A DNA stretch of 64,000 nt from Streptomyces echinatus (GTDB lineage: Bacteria > Actinomycetota > Actinomycetes > Streptomycetales > Streptomycetaceae). Positions 52,548-60,335 of this stretch are shown here, one piece after another; the first letter of the stretch is position 1; each line of letters opens with the position of its first letter. Location: assembly GCF_014203595.1 (NCBI RefSeq), contig NZ_JACHJK010000003.1, positions 701,564 to 765,563 of the forward strand. Direction: 5' to 3'. The position numbers were made by a program, and so were the translations under genes. Under the pieces are notes generated by a model, which had not been told where the DNA came from, ran no database searches, and saw nothing but the letters and a program-made list of their open reading frames with translations.

Positions 52548-53582
52548 CTACGCGGCCGGCGCCGGGGTGCCGGACTGGTGCGGGGGCAGCCCGTCCGGGG
52601 CGGGGGTCCGGCCGGTCAGCCGGGGGAAGGAGCGGGCGGCGGTCAGGAAGCCGAGCGTCGTCAGCACGAACGGCCAGGTGAACGCGTGCCCGCCGGACGG
52701 GGCGAGCAGATGGGCGACGGCCGGTGTCACGGCGGTCGCCGTCGCGGCACCCAGCAGCGCGTACAGCAGCGTGGCCGGGGCCGCCGTAAGGAAGACGCCA
52801 CATAGCGCGAGGGCCACCAGCACCGCGTTGTAGCCCATGGAGCCGTCGGCGATCCTGGCCGTCGGCGCGCCGAGCGCCCAGGCGGTCAGGACACCCGTGG
52901 CACTGCCCGCACAGGCCACCAGTCCCGCCGGCCGGCTGGCCAGGAAGAGTCCCGCGAGCAGCAGCGCTCCCACGTACCACTCGTCCAGGAAGAACACCTG
53001 GGAGACATTGCGGAAGAACGCCCGCCACAGGTCGCCCGGCTGCGGCACGCTCGGGCCGGACGCCGCGTGGGGCAGCGCGGCGAGGCTGCCTCCGTGCGGC
53101 CAGATCCGTCCGAAGGCGGGCGCGGCGACCGTGACCGCGCTCGCCAGCAGGCAGTACGGGAGGGTCAGCGACGGCAGGTGCCACACGCTCAGCAGCCTGA
53201 CCACGGCCGCCGTGGCGACCGCGGTCACGACGCAGCCCGCGGCGGCGAGCAGCAGGGTGGAGAGCCGGCTCGGGTCCAGGAACACCGCGAGGCAGAGGGC
53301 GAACAGGCAGGAGTTGAAGCCCTCCAGCCCCTGTTCGACCCGGTCGCGGGCCACGTGCAGCAGACGTGCGGTGGCGGTGCCGAGGACGGCTCCGCCGAGG
53401 GCGTAGCCGCCGTACCGCCAGTCCACCGTGGCGAGGGCGCAGCAGAAGACGGCGCCCGTCCATGCGTCGGCCAGGAACATCACCTGGGACGGGCCGCGCA
53501 GCAGCCACGCCCCGAATCCCGCGCCGCGCCCCCGGCGCCACCACCGGACACCGACCGACCGTCGCACGTCCCGCCCCCTCAC
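52548..53582 (-). CDS. Urea transporter (UT) family protein
   Basis: The 344-residue product has the duplicated UT layout: EQGLEGFNSCLFALCLAVFL in the first half and DGSMGYNAVLVALALCGVFL in the second; these correspond to the two selectivity-filter segments. About ten hydrophobic spans. UT proteins are passive urea channels. GTG 53582 is chosen over TTG 53591 by codon preference; both are weakly supported. No urease gene lies in the window. It is tandem with the LCP gene. Confidence 0.82.
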   Translation of the reverse strand: MRGRDVRRSVGVRWWRRGRGAGFGAWLLRGPSQVMFLADAWTGAVFCCALATVDWRYGGYALGGAVLGTATARLLHVARDRVEQGLEGFNSCLFALCLAVFLDPSRLSTLLLAAAGCVVTAVATAAVVRLLSVWHLPSLTLPYCLLASAVTVAAPAFGRIWPHGGSLAALPHAASGPSVPQPGDLWRAFFRNVSQVFFLDEWYVGALLLAGLFLASRPAGLVACAGSATGVLTAWALGAPTARIADGSMGYNAVLVALALCGVFLTAAPATLLYALLGAATATAVTPAVAHLLAPSGGHAFTWPFVLTTLGFLTAARSFPRLTGRTPAPDGLPPHQSGTPAPAA

Positions 53583-53597
53583 CCGCCACAAAGCCCC

Positions 53598-53616
53598 CGC
53601 ACTATTCCGCAGTGCG
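53598..53616. promoter_or_regulatory. Inverted repeat CGCACT-N7-AGTGCG
   Basis: Perfect 6-bp arms 16 bases upstream of the urea-transporter start; possible operator, or a 5' leader hairpin. Confidence 0.4.
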
Positions 53617-53856
53617 ACACATATTTTCCGGCATACGATACTTCCTGTCGAGGCCGCCCAACGTCGGCGAGCGACGCGGCCGGAGCCACCGGGATGTCCA
53701 CGCCCGGCGTGAACGGACGCTCCGGCGGCCGAGCCGGGCGTGAAGCGGCATCACATCGGATGCGGCGCGGTCGGTCCGCATCGTCCGGGGGATCCGGGGC
53801 AATCTTCCGGAGAGGGAAGCTCTGGGCAAGGATCGGCGGACGTGGACGAGGGACGC

Positions 53857-54228
53857 GTGACAGACACGGCAGGCACGAACGAGCAGGCGGAACCGGAAGG
53901 CCTGTCGGTCGTCCGGTCCACCGTCGACGGGGTCACCGTGGTCACGGTGACCGGTGAGGTCGACCATCACACCTCGGGCATCCTGCGGGACGCCCTCGCC
54001 CCCGAGGACCCCGCCCCCGGCGCGCGCACCGTCGCGGACCTCAGCGGCGTACCGTTCATGGACTCCAGCGGCATCAACGTCCTCATCGCCGGCCATCAGG
54101 CCCACGATCCGGCGGGCTGGCTGCGACTGGCGGGCGTCCGCGGGCCGGTCCTGCGGACCCTGGAGATCGTCGGCCTCACACCCCTCATCGCCTGCTACCC
54201 CAGCGTCCGCGACGCCCTGGAGGACTGA
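53857..54228 (+). CDS. STAS-domain anti-sigma-factor antagonist
   Basis: 123 residues: VTVVTVTGEVDHHTSGILRDAL opens the STAS fold and FMDSSGINVLIAGHQ carries the phosphorylatable Ser in DSSG (69-72). Such proteins release a sigma factor from its anti-sigma kinase. GTG 53857 follows GAGGGA; a start at GTG 53842 is possible. No anti-sigma or sigma gene is adjacent, so its partner is elsewhere. Confidence 0.88.
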   Translation: MTDTAGTNEQAEPEGLSVVRSTVDGVTVVTVTGEVDHHTSGILRDALAPEDPAPGARTVADLSGVPFMDSSGINVLIAGHQAHDPAGWLRLAGVRGPVLRTLEIVGLTPLIACYPSVRDALED

Positions 54229-54244
54229 GGGGCCACCACCGGGT

Positions 54245-54322
54245 TCAGGACTGCGGGCGTCGCCCGTGGTTCGCCGGGTGATTGCGGCGCGACTTCTTCT
54301 TCCTGCGTCGCTTCGAGGACAT
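54245..54322 (-). CDS. Ribosomal protein bL37-like, 25 residues
   Basis: A small open frame with an excellent ribosome site (GGGAGGTGG, five bases before ATG 54322) encodes a 25-residue, extremely basic peptide beginning MSSKRRRKKKSRR and ending ANHGRRPQS. The ANHG-(K/R)-RP ending and Lys/Arg run match the 24-residue bL37 first seen in mycobacterial 50S subunits, by my recollection. It is convergent with the STAS gene (stop-to-stop gap 16 bases). Role: structural small ribosomal protein at the 50S surface. Confidence 0.82.
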   Translation of the reverse strand: MSSKRRRKKKSRRNHPANHGRRPQS

Positions 54323-54518
54323 GGCCACCTCCCTTCGCCGTCACGGACGGAGCACCGGCGGCTTCAGGGAGCCCCGAATGCGGACATATTGCACACTATC
54401 CCCGCATCACTCTCTGCTCCACCGCAAGCCGCGAGAGCAACCGACTGTCTGCTTATGATGCGAAATGCCGGATTGTCCACCTCGGTCCGGCACCATCCGC
54501 CGCAGAGGAGCAGACACC

Positions 54519-54995
54519 ATGACCGGTGACCCGCAGCCCATCAGCGCGCAGGCTCGTCGTGGGCTGGAGCAGGAGCTGACCGACCTCCGGGACGAGCGCC
54601 GGCTCGTCGCCGGAACGCTCCACGACTCCGTTTCGGTGGGCGACCAGGCCGACCAGGCGGACGAGTTGCAGCGCGCCGATCAGCTGGAACGCCTGGACCG
54701 GCGGATCGAGGACATCACCGTACGGCTGCGCCAGGCGGCGGAGGCCGGCCCCGCCCCCACCGACGAGGTCGGCGTCGGCAGCACCGTCTCCGTCCGCTTC
54801 CCGGACGGCTCGGTGGAGAGCCTGCAGGTCGGAGAGGTCGCCGAGGCACTGGACCAGACCCTGGTCACCGCAGACAGCCCGCTCGGCCGCGCGCTGCTCG
54901 GCCACCGGCCCGGGGACACCGTTCGCTACGACACCCCGGACGGGCCGGCGACGGCGGTCGTGGTCTCGATCGGCGGGCCTCCGCCCTCGTCGTGA
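54519..54995 (+). CDS. GreA/GreB-family elongation-factor-like protein
   Basis: 158 residues: an N-terminal coiled coil (about 10-80, ARRGLEQELTDLRDERR... LERLDRRIEDITVRLRQA) and a C-terminal FKBP-like GreA_C domain (GVGSTVSVRFPDGSVESLQVGEV... ADSPLGRALLGHRPGDTVRYDTP). SPLGRALLG is the hallmark of the Gre C-domain. The coil is short and its tip lacks a clear acid pair, so transcript-cleavage activity is doubtful; it may compete for the polymerase channel. ATG 54519 follows AGAGGAG. Confidence 0.85.
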   Translation: MTGDPQPISAQARRGLEQELTDLRDERRLVAGTLHDSVSVGDQADQADELQRADQLERLDRRIEDITVRLRQAAEAGPAPTDEVGVGSTVSVRFPDGSVESLQVGEVAEALDQTLVTADSPLGRALLGHRPGDTVRYDTPDGPATAVVVSIGGPPPSS

Positions 54996-55013
54996 CGGCC
55001 CAGGGCCGCTGCC

Positions 55014-55096
55014 CCGGCGGCTCCGTGACCGCCACCGCGCCGGCTCCGTGATCAGCACCGCGCCGGCTTCGTGTCCGTCGCTGCGCCGGCTTCGTG
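55014..55096. repeat. 23-bp tandem repeat, four copies
   Basis: GCGCCGGCTCCGTG-type cores begin at 55014, 55037, 55060 and 55083, an exact 23-base period. The last nine bases of each unit vary. It lies between a gene end and the terminator hairpin. Confidence 0.8.
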
Positions 55097-55104
55097 AACC
55101 GCCG

Positions 55105-55140
55105 CACCGCCCGGCTCCGGGACACCGGAGCCGGGCGGTG
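55105..55140. terminator. Bidirectional terminator, 16-bp perfect stem
   Basis: CACCGCCCGGCTCCGG (55105-55120), loop GACA, and its exact complement at 55125-55140, between the convergent GreA-like and Hsp100 genes. Confidence 0.92.
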
Positions 55141-55157
55141 CTCAGCAGGCGCCGCTC

Positions 55158-57683
55158 TTACGTGCCGGAGGCCGCCTGGGTGCCGGAGGGCGTACCGGGG
55201 TCGTTCTTCCGCACCCAGCAGTGGAGCGAGTCGTGGACCACATCGGCCACGATGGTGTCGCCGGGCTCGGCCTCGCCGCCGAGCAGGAGGTCGGCGATGC
55301 GGTTGTCGAGTTCCGCCTGGATCGTGCGACGCAGCGGACGGGCGCCGAACTCCGGCTTGTGACCGTGGGCGATGAGGAGCTTCTTGGCCGCCTCGCTGAC
55401 CTCCAGGCCCATGCCCTGGGCGTGCAGTCGGCGCTTGCTGCGGTCCAGCAGATGGTCCACGATCTGCCCCAGGTCGTCCTGGGTCAGGCCGTGGAAGATG
55501 ATGATGTCGTCGATCCGGTTGAGGAACTCCGGCAGGAATCTCGTGCGCAGGTCGTCCATCAACTCGTCCTTGAGCTCGGACACATCGCCCTTGTGGTCCA
55601 GGATGCGGTGCGCGCCGATGTTCGAGGTCATGATGATGACGCAGTGCCGGAAGTCGACGGTGCGGCCCTGGGCGTCGGTCAGCCGCCCGTCGTCCAGGAT
55701 CTGCAGCAGCGTGTTGAAGACGTCGGGGTGGGCCTTCTCCACCTCGTCGAAGAGCACCACGCTGTAGGGCTGCCGGCGGACCTTCTCGGTGAGCTGGCCC
55801 GCCTCCTCGTAACCGACGTACCCGGGAGGCGCGCCGACCAGCCGGGCGACGGTGTGCTTCTCCTGGAACTCGCTCATGTCGAAGCGGATCATGTGGTCCT
55901 CGGTGCCGAACAGGATGGCGGCGAGGGTCTTGGCGAGTTCGGTCTTGCCGACACCGGTCGGGCCGAGGAAGAGGAACGACCCCACGGGACGGTTCGGGTC
56001 CCCCATACCTGCGCGGTTGCGGCGTACGGCCTGGGAGATCGCGGTGACCGCCTCGTCCTGGCCGACGATCCTCGCGTGCATCTCCTCTTCGAGACGGAGG
56101 AGCTTCTCCTTCTCGCTGGCGGTGAGCTGGGAGACCGGGATGCCGGTGCGGCGGGCGATGACGTCGGCGATGTCGGCGGGCGAGACGGAGACGATGCCCT
56201 CGCGGCGCTCCTCGATGCCGGCCAGCTCGCCCTCCGCTTCGGCGATCTGCCGCTTCAGCTCCGACGCCTTCTCGAAGTCCTCGGCGGACACGGCCTGCTC
56301 GAGTTCCCGGCGCAGCTTGGCGATACGGTCCTCGCGGCTGACGATCTCGGTGGAGCGGCCCGCGCTGCGCAGCCGTACCCGGGCGCCGGCCTGGTCCATC
56401 ACGTCGATCGCCTTGTCCGGCAGGAAACGGTCGCTGATGTACCGGTCGGACAGTTCGGCCGCGGCCACCAGGGCGGCGTCGTCGAAGCGGACCTGGTGGT
56501 GTGCCTCGTAGGAGTCGCGCAGCCCTTCGAGGATCTGCACCGTCTCCTCGACGGTGGGCTCCGGGACCAGCACCGGCTGGAAGCGCCGCTCCAGGGCGGC
56601 GTCCTTCTCGATGTACTTGCGGTACTCGTCGATGGTCGTGGCGCCCACGACATGCAGTTCTCCGCGCGCGAGGGCGGGCTTGAGCATGTTGCCCGCGTCC
56701 ATCGAGCCCTCGCCGGTGGCACCGGCGCCCACGACCGTGTGCAGTTCGTCGATGAAGAGGATGATGTCGCCGCCGGCCGCCTGGACGTCCTCGATGACCT
56801 TCTTCAGGCGTTCCTCGAACTGCCCCCGGTACTGGGCCCCCGCCACCATGCCCGACAGATCCAGCGAGACGACCCGCTTGTCCTTCAGGGTGTCGGGGAC
56901 CTCGCCCGCCACGATGCGCTGGGAGAGCCCCTCCACGATGGCGGTCTTGCCGACTCCGGGTTCCCCGATCAGCACGGGATTGTTCTTGGTGCGCCGCGAG
57001 AGGATCTCGACGGTCTGCTCGATCTCCCCGGACCGCCCGACGACCGGGTCGAGCTTGCCCGCCCTGGCCTCGTCGGTCAGGTCGCGGCCGAACTCGTCCA
57101 GTGTCGTGGCCGGCTTCTTCCGCTCGGCGGGGGCGCCCTCGGCACGCGCCGCCGTCTGTTCGCTGAGCCCCGCCAGGCGCTGGGTGTCCAGGCCCTCGGC
57201 CCGCAGCATCCGGGCCGCACCCGAGTCGCTGTCGCCGATCAGGGCGCCGAGGATGTGCTCGGGACCGATGTAGGACACACCGGCCGCCTGTGACTGGGCG
57301 TAGGCGGCGCCGAGCGTGCGCTTGGCCGCCGGGGTGAGGCCGGGTTGCGCCGAGGGCTCGCCGGATTCGCGGGGCAGGATCTTCGCCAGCTCGGCGGCGA
57401 GTGTGTCGGGGTCCATGCCGACCTGTGCGAGCAGCCGGCGCGAGGGGTCCACCTGTGTGGCCGCCCAGAGCAGGTGCTCGGTGTCGAGGTCGGAAGTGCC
57501 GTCCTCGACGGCCCGCTGCGCGGCCAGATTGAGCAGCTCCTGTGACGATTCGGTCAGCAGCCGCCCGATGGGTACGCGCTGCACGGCGGGTGGCGAGGAG
57601 GCCGGCGACATACCGAAGAAACGATTCAGCAGCTCACTGAAGGGGTCCGACGAACCGAAAGGTGCACCGAACGACATCGACAT
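55158..57683 (-). CDS. Hsp100 Clp-family AAA+ ATPase
   Basis: The 841-residue product has a Clp_N repeat (about 35-180), a first AAA+ domain with Walker A GEPGVGKT near 240, a short coiled middle segment (about 440-500, with a UVR-like [19 protein letters not shown]) and a second AAA+ with GPTGVGKT near 573. The short middle domain is ClpC/ClpE/ClpL-like, not ClpB. In the second AAA+ the stretch after TSNIGA runs straight to [15 protein letters not shown] with no (L/I/V)GF loop for ClpP, so it may act as a stand-alone unfoldase or disaggregase. ATG 57683 follows AGGAG. Confidence 0.93.
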   Translation of the reverse strand: MSMSFGAPFGSSDPFSELLNRFFGMSPASSPPAVQRVPIGRLLTESSQELLNLAAQRAVEDGTSDLDTEHLLWAATQVDPSRRLLAQVGMDPDTLAAELAKILPRESGEPSAQPGLTPAAKRTLGAAYAQSQAAGVSYIGPEHILGALIGDSDSGAARMLRAEGLDTQRLAGLSEQTAARAEGAPAERKKPATTLDEFGRDLTDEARAGKLDPVVGRSGEIEQTVEILSRRTKNNPVLIGEPGVGKTAIVEGLSQRIVAGEVPDTLKDKRVVSLDLSGMVAGAQYRGQFEERLKKVIEDVQAAGGDIILFIDELHTVVGAGATGEGSMDAGNMLKPALARGELHVVGATTIDEYRKYIEKDAALERRFQPVLVPEPTVEETVQILEGLRDSYEAHHQVRFDDAALVAAAELSDRYISDRFLPDKAIDVMDQAGARVRLRSAGRSTEIVSREDRIAKLRRELEQAVSAEDFEKASELKRQIAEAEGELAGIEERREGIVSVSPADIADVIARRTGIPVSQLTASEKEKLLRLEEEMHARIVGQDEAVTAISQAVRRNRAGMGDPNRPVGSFLFLGPTGVGKTELAKTLAAILFGTEDHMIRFDMSEFQEKHTVARLVGAPPGYVGYEEAGQLTEKVRRQPYSVVLFDEVEKAHPDVFNTLLQILDDGRLTDAQGRTVDFRHCVIIMTSNIGAHRILDHKGDVSELKDELMDDLRTRFLPEFLNRIDDIIIFHGLTQDDLGQIVDHLLDRSKRRLHAQGMGLEVSEAAKKLLIAHGHKPEFGARPLRRTIQAELDNRIADLLLGGEAEPGDTIVADVVHDSLHCWVRKNDPGTPSGTQAASGT

Positions 57684-57759
57684 GACAGCTCCTGGCGCGC
57701 GTGAGGTCAGCGATCCGCGAGCGATGACCGCGAGGGGGATCCACTCGGATCGACGACAT

Positions 57760-57788
57760 GAAGGGTCGGCAACACGAAAGGTCGGCAA
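57760..57788. repeat. 16-bp-period direct repeat upstream of Hsp100 gene
   Basis: GAAGGGTCGGCAA (57760-57772) and GAAAGGTCGGCAA (57776-57788) differ at one position. They lie 77-105 bases before the Hsp100 start, where an activator or repressor could bind as two adjacent copies. Confidence 0.55.
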
Positions 57789-57815
57789 GGCGAAGCACCC
57801 GCGAGGGGTCCGTAT

Positions 57816-58778
57816 TCACTGAACCCCTGTGCGGACGGCGCCGCAAGCGGAAGGCGGGGGCGGGAGATCGTCGAGAAAGGTCAGGGTCGGCACGTGGAAG
57901 AGACAGCCCGTGACCGGGACCGAGAAATCGAGAATTCTGTCGTGCTGTCCCTGCCGCCGGCCCAGAAACATGTTTCTCAGCATCTCCTCCGTCACGTCCG
58001 GAGTGCGGGCATATCCGATGAAATAGGTACCGAACTCACCTTTCCCGATGCTGCCGAACGGCATGTTCTCCCGTACGATCTTGCGCTCGTTCCCGTTCTC
58101 GTCGGTGAGGGTGTTCAGCGCGACATGGGAATCCGCGGGCTTCACGTCGTCGGGCAGTTCGATATTGGCCTGCTTCGTGCGCCCGATGACCTTCTCCTGC
58201 GCCTCGGACGGCAGTGCGTTCCAGGCCGCCATGTCGTGCAGGTATTTCTGGACGGTCACATAGCTGCCGCCCGCGAACTCCGGATCCTCGTCGCCGACGA
58301 ACACCGCGTCGGCCGCCGGCTGCCCTTCGGGATTCTCGCTGCCGTCCACGAAACCGAGCAGATCGCGCTCGTCGAAGAACTTGAAGCCATGCACCTCGTC
58401 GGCCACCGTGGCCGCTCCGTCCAGCCGTTCGCCCAGCAGCCGCGCCAGCTCGAAACAGAGGTCCATGCGGTGGGAACGGATGTGGAAGAGCAGGTCACCG
58501 GCGGTCCCGAGGGCGCGGTGGCGGGGGCCCACCACATCCACGAAGGGGTGCAGATCCCGTGGCCTGGGCCCGCTGAACAGCCGGTCCCAGGCCGCCGATC
58601 CGATGCCTGTGACGCAGCTCAGCTCCTCGGCGGGCTCGCGGAAGGCGACCGAGCGGCGCAGGCCGGAGACGTCCTCCAGCAAGTCCCGGACCCGGTCCTC
58701 GCCGCCGGGTGCGATCGTGACGACGAGGAACACGGCGGCCCTGGCCGGCGGGACGACGACGGGCTGTGGCTCGGACAC
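57816..58778 (-). CDS. DyP-type heme peroxidase
   Basis: A 320-residue B-type-like DyP. GFVDGSENP near 141 is the DyP signature with the catalytic Asp, a His in DSHVALN near 216 is the likely heme ligand, and the C-terminal ferredoxin-like fold is complete. It oxidises dyes or phenols with H2O2. GTG 58778 is chosen because AGGAGG sits nine bases upstream; an ATG 36 bases earlier lacks that. The C-terminus lacks an encapsulin-targeting peptide and no encapsulin gene is in the window. It is upstream of, and in line with, the Hsp100 gene. Confidence 0.93.
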   Translation of the reverse strand: MSEPQPVVVPPARAAVFLVVTIAPGGEDRVRDLLEDVSGLRRSVAFREPAEELSCVTGIGSAAWDRLFSGPRPRDLHPFVDVVGPRHRALGTAGDLLFHIRSHRMDLCFELARLLGERLDGAATVADEVHGFKFFDERDLLGFVDGSENPEGQPAADAVFVGDEDPEFAGGSYVTVQKYLHDMAAWNALPSEAQEKVIGRTKQANIELPDDVKPADSHVALNTLTDENGNERKIVRENMPFGSIGKGEFGTYFIGYARTPDVTEEMLRNMFLGRRQGQHDRILDFSVPVTGCLFHVPTLTFLDDLPPPPSACGAVRTGVQ

Positions 58779-58913
58779 GGGCGTCTGCCTCCTGAGTGCC
58801 TTCCGCACCAGCATCGCGCGGCCGCGCCCGCTCGGCAGGTCGTACGCGAGGCCGCGCCTCGGAGCCGGGCGGCGCCTCAGCCCTCCGGGCGGCCGGACCG
58901 GGCTCTCGCCCGT

Positions 58914-59306
58914 TCAGACGCGGGTATGTCCCCGCAGGTAGGTGCGCACGGTGTCCGGCAGGGGCGTGTCGGCGGTCTCCTCGATGGGGGCCCAGCGCAG
59001 CCGGTCGGGCGTGAGACGGCCGCCGCCGGACGGTGACTCGCTCAGCAGCGGGCAGACGACGGCCGTCTCCTCCGCGTCCTCACCCGGTCCCAGCGGATCG
59101 GTGCCGTCGACGAGGTATCCGGTGATCTCGTAGACGATCCGCGCCGCGGCGACCCGGGCCGTCTCGGCCGGCTGCGGGATGCCCGAGGGCAGCCCCCAGC
59201 CGTCTCCGTCCGACACCAGCAGCAGGCGCCCGTCGTACACGACGACCGCCCGCACGACTCCCACGGCCTGCTCCAGCGTCATCCCGTCCACCACCCCTTC
59301 CGGCAC
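58914..59306 (-). CDS. Nudix-fold protein with degenerate Nudix box
   Basis: About 130 residues. VGVVRAVVVYDGRLLLVSDGDGWGLPSG fits the Nudix fold. The box reads G-x5-E-x7-R-I-V-Y-E-I-T-G: the consensus REUxEExGU has lost two of its acidic residues (E to I twice), so metal-dependent pyrophosphatase activity is doubtful. The start is uncertain: GTG 59306 has GGGGTAGG upstream, while ATG 59282 and GTG 59348 are alternatives; the last would put a rare TTA leucine codon second. Confidence 0.7.
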   Translation of the reverse strand: MPEGVVDGMTLEQAVGVVRAVVVYDGRLLLVSDGDGWGLPSGIPQPAETARVAAARIVYEITGYLVDGTDPLGPGEDAEETAVVCPLLSESPSGGGRLTPDRLRWAPIEETADTPLPDTVRTYLRGHTRV

Positions 59307-59415
59307 CTCGTGCCTACCCCGGGACGGGCGGGTGATGCGCCGTAACACGGGGGCGGGCGCCGCCGGTTCGGGAGCCGGGCCGTGAAGTCCCGCTTCAGTG
59401 CCGTGGAATCACCCG

Positions 59416-60297
59416 TCAGTACAGCACCGGCAGGTCCCCGGGCCGTACCCGCAGGGTGACCGGGAGGGTGGCCTCCACCTCGCCATCGGCGCCGTAGGGG
59501 ACGGGCCGGTCGGCCTCGATGCGCAGTTCCTTGCCGCGCAGGACCCGCACTTCGGGGCGGCGGACGTGGGTGCCGGTCTTCAGCTCGTTCATCATGGTGA
59601 AGAACAGCCGGCGCGGCGCCTCACGGATCATCACGACGTCCAGCAGGCCGTCGTCGACGCGCGCGTCGGGCGCGATGAGCCGGCCGGAGCCGTAGTAGGG
59701 GGAGTTGGCCGCGACGACGGTGTAGCCGCGGTGGGTGTGTTCCTCGCCGTCGACGGTGACGCGGTAGTCGGCCGCCCGCCAGGTGGTGACGGCGCGCAGG
59801 CCGCCCGCGTAGTAGGAGGCGGCACCGCGCAGCAGGCGGGCGTTGTTGGCGTGCCGGTTGGCCTCCGCGTCGACTCCGGCGTACACGCTGCCGAGGACGA
59901 CCGTGCGCGGGTGGACGGCCGACTCCACCTCGATGGTGTCGACGGGCCGGGGCTCGGCGTGCAGCAGGATGTCGGCGAGGGCGCCGGGGTCGGCGGGCAG
60001 GTCCAGCGCGCGGGCGAAGTCGTTGCCGCGGCCGGCGGGTACGAGGCCGAGGACGGTGCCGGTGCCGCTGAGCGCGCCGCCGATGCCGCCGGCGATGCCG
60101 TCGCCGCCCACGGCCAGGACGATACGGCCGCGCTCCCCGGCCGTGCGGGCGATTTCCTGGGCGTGGGCGAGGCTGTGGCTGTACTCGGTCTCCAGCCCGG
60201 CGCCGGCCGCGCGGAGCAGCCGGGCCAGCTGGAGCAGGGTCGCCGCCCCGGTCGAGCCGCCCGCGGTGGGGTTGACGACGGCGGTGAACTGGCGCAT
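59416..60297 (-). CDS. Diacylglycerol-kinase family lipid kinase
   Basis: The 293-residue product has the DAGK catalytic pattern: FTAVVNPTAGGSTGAATL (nucleotide loop), VLAVGGDGIAGGIGGAL (GGDG), LGLVPAGRGNDFARAL (P-x-G-x-x-N-D), and APDARVDDGLLDVVMI (late acidic site). It phosphorylates a lipid hydroxyl with ATP, likely diacyl- or alkylacyl-glycerol. ATG 60297 follows AAAGG. It is 38 bases downstream of the AGPS-like gene on the same strand, so they form an operon. Confidence 0.93.
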   Translation of the reverse strand: MRQFTAVVNPTAGGSTGAATLLQLARLLRAAGAGLETEYSHSLAHAQEIARTAGERGRIVLAVGGDGIAGGIGGALSGTGTVLGLVPAGRGNDFARALDLPADPGALADILLHAEPRPVDTIEVESAVHPRTVVLGSVYAGVDAEANRHANNARLLRGAASYYAGGLRAVTTWRAADYRVTVDGEEHTHRGYTVVAANSPYYGSGRLIAPDARVDDGLLDVVMIREAPRRLFFTMMNELKTGTHVRRPEVRVLRGKELRIEADRPVPYGADGEVEATLPVTLRVRPGDLPVLY

Positions 60298-60335
60298 CGG
60301 TGTGCCTTTCGAGGCGGGCGGTCGGATCGGGTGGG

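Noticed and set aside
57816..58778. DyP peroxidase as encapsulin cargo
   Set aside because: The C-terminus lacks the targeting peptide and no encapsulin gene is present.
58914..59348. TTA codon (bldA control) in the Nudix-like gene
   Set aside because: It is used only if translation starts at GTG 59348; later starts are better placed. Kept only as an alternative.
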